The notes under the pieces were generated by a model that did not search any database, was not told the origin of the DNA, and was given only the letters and a program-made list of their open reading frames with translations. Source: Orthonyx spaldingii (Eukaryota; Chordata; Aves; Passeriformes; Orthonychidae). From it: a stretch of 64,000 nt of DNA. Below are positions 58,501 through 64,000 of this stretch, piece after piece (position 1 is the stretch's first letter; each line of letters begins with the position of its first letter). The stretch is from NCBI GenBank assembly GCA_013397795.1, contig VZTJ01004198.1, positions 1,304,606 through 1,368,605 of the forward strand, in the 5' to 3' direction. A program made the translations under genes and the position numbers.

Positions 58501-60451
58501 ATGACTTTATGACACAGGAAAGCAAACTTCTGTGCAAGCCTAACACCACCACAGATACTGCTTAAGAAAAAATGTAAGGTCAATTAGAACTAGACTGAAT
58601 TCATTTTATTTCCTTCCAAAAAGAATAGACACTAATTTAACTGTATACAGAATTTAATTTAACTATAACTATACAAGTTTCAGTATATTGTCCTGTTCAA
58701 AAACTGCTTATATATAAAAGAAAAAATACTGCCAAAATTCTAACGCATACTTTACAATTAAATGTTCCAACTTTCTTTCTACCCCTAATAACCTTAGACT
58801 AGAGTTGCAGTGTTCAGATTAACTTATGTATGGATGAAAATTCCCTTGGTCTTAAGTGCAGTTTCTTTATTACCCATGTTTTTGCCACTACCACCAACAC
58901 TGGACTCAAAATTAAGTTTTACAGTATTAGCAATGAAAACTTTGATGAACCTTGTAAGAACAGAATTCAGAAAAAGATTAACAACACTTTTTACTGCATT
59001 AAAATGTGTTACATACCTCTAAAAATAACTTATGCATTTCTCTGCATTTTGTTCTGTTTATTAACCTGTCACATTTTACTATAGTATCTGCTAAGTTTTC
59101 TTTGAACACTTGAACAAATGAGAAGTAACCACTCTTAGTTAGACCATCAAAACTCAACTCCATCAAGTTCTCTTAGAACTTAAAGTTCTTGTTTTGAAAC
59201 AAAAGGTGTCCGATATGGTTCCAAGAATTATTATCATTACACTCAAACAAGTTCGCCAAAAGAAGAAACAGTTTCTCTTTTTTCTGGTATGATCACTCAA
59301 ACTCTACCATTCCTCCACTTTCTATTGTTACGGCATTTAAACTGCCAACATTCCTCACCTTGACTAAACAAAGGTTCCCATTTAGTTATTTCCTGTACTG
59401 TTTTATCTAGTTGCTGTCCAGGCACACAGAACACTCCCCACTACACTGCCAAGTCTCCAAATCCACCGTTCCAGTTAATGGAAGTCTAGGTCACTCAAAA
59501 CCAGAATTACAGTCAGCAATTCTGTTTAGCTATACCACCTGATGTGGCATTACTTAATTGCATCACAAATCACTGTAATTGAATGCAAAGTAAAGGAAAC
59601 TTGAGTTTATTTAGCTTCCAATTTCTGAGAGGTCAAGAGGAACTAGAACTGCTCTGGACAACAAAAGAAAATAGACTGCACTTACAGATCATTTTCTGCC
59701 AGATTCTTTCTTTAGGACCACTGTTTTATTGTTGCCCTGTCTATTACATGGGGGATGTACATATTATCAGGTGTTAATAAACGGTCAGTGCCTGTACAAT
59801 ACATTCTACAACTGAGCACCACTTTCCGTAACTGAACAGGCAAAGAAATTACACTGAACATCAGCATCTGGCAGTATTTCTCCAAAAAAAGTGACTAAAA
59901 TGGGTTTAAATTGATTAACACTATTAAATCACATCTAATATTTGATACTACATGATTTCATTACAGCTATACGATACAATTATACAAAATGTGTTAACAT
60001 CAAAGAATACAACCAAAATTAAGATAGCAAACAAAACCTATATAACTTTTTTTTCTTTACAGGAAAATACTTTTGAAGTATGCATGTAACTGCCCATTCT
60101 TTTAAAGAAAATCTACCGCAAGCAAGTTATCAACCTCCAGAAAATCACACATAGCATTACTACGCATATCCCCAAAAAGTGTACAATATGCACACTTGGA
60201 AAATACAAAATTAAAAAAAATTGTAAGCAACAGGTGAGCTTCATATTTATAAGAATGTGAAAAGAAGTCCAATTTTAGCACTGTTGTATAAAGAATTGTC
60301 TTTTCTGATGCCAAGTTCATGAGCTGACCCGTCCGGTTGGGGCCGCGCTTTACAAAACACCGTGTTCTTGAAACGGGGTTACACAGCAAGGTGGAGCATC
60401 TTAGCAATGTCACCTTAAAGTTTTCTGTGTGGTTTTTTTTTTTTTTTGCTT

Positions 60452-60457
60452 TTTATT
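60452..60457 (-). terminator. YY1: Proximal YY1 polyadenylation signal AATAAA
   Basis: Minus-strand AATAAA only about 150 bases after the YY1 stop. It could give a short-3'-UTR isoform. Other AATAAA copies lie farther on (for example near 59060, 58608 and 57657), so it may be one of several alternative sites. Confidence 0.35.
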
Positions 60458-60607
60458 TACTACTTATCAAAACACGTCCTTTAGGTTTGTAGGGTTCTTT
60501 TTTTTTAAAATTCTTTCCTAGAAACAATATACAAAGGGGAGGCGTATTTCTTTCCAATTGATTTTCCTGTAAGATGGTTTTGAGTTCGAGAACGTTGTCC
60601 TCAACTT

Positions 60608-64000
<3,393 letters not shown>

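Larger units (their letters stand above)
55490..60607 (-). other. YY1: Probable YY1 3' untranslated region
   Basis: Sequence downstream of the YY1 stop on the minus strand. It is AT-rich and free of recognised repeats for about 5 kb, with a twin AATAAA near 55502-55521. Vertebrate YY1 mRNAs have a long 3' UTR of several kilobases, so this length fits. The reach of the transcript is inferred. Confidence 0.5.

Overview
This is a vertebrate nuclear window, almost certainly from a bird. The genes are split into short exons with GT-AG introns. The interspersed repeats I can identify are CR1 LINEs, the dominant bird retroposon, several with the typical 3' end that carries the 'GGTTGGAAGGGACCT' stretch and the 'ATTCTATGA' tail. 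The four genes, in order, are WARS1, SLC25A47, SLC25A29 and YY1, the same set that neighbours each other on human 14q32. Which bird it is cannot be told from the window.

Layout. 1-1352: a CR1 reverse-transcriptase fragment on the minus strand, inside a WARS1 intron. 2762-13403: the last eight coding exons of WARS1 (plus strand; the 5' part of the gene lies before the window). 13.7-18.5 kb: a tail-to-tail intergenic gap with a GC-rich island at about 17.88-18.33 kb. 18733-27625: SLC25A47, complete in six coding exons on the minus strand, including a 28-nt first coding exon. 27.7-41.6 kb: a head-to-head gap with CR1 copies, a purine tract and a TTATG repeat. 41839-49520: SLC25A29, complete in four coding exons on the plus strand, starting in a CpG-rich promoter, with a 3' UTR to about 51.1 kb. 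51.1-55.5 kb: an intergenic gap with two oppositely oriented CR1 fragments. About 55.5-60.6 kb: probable YY1 3' UTR. 60608-62064: the last two coding exons of YY1 (minus strand), with upstream exons beyond 64000.

The genes alternate strand (+,-,+,-). The two mitochondrial carriers form a divergent paralogous pair with matching intron positions at their 5' ends. By family knowledge, WARS1 charges tRNA-Trp in the cytosol, SLC25A47 is a liver-enriched mitochondrial carrier, SLC25A29 carries basic amino acids across the inner mitochondrial membrane, and YY1 is a zinc-finger transcription factor. Nothing suggests an operon-like joint function; the cluster is a conserved syntenic block.

I found no clearly new biological system. 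The most unusual local structures are a five-copy tandem array of a WARS1 3' splice site (11347-11446), a GC-rich TATA-plus-splice-donor island between WARS1 and SLC25A47, an inserted and inverted CR1 cluster at 40.5-41.3 kb, and the shared gene structure of the carrier pair.
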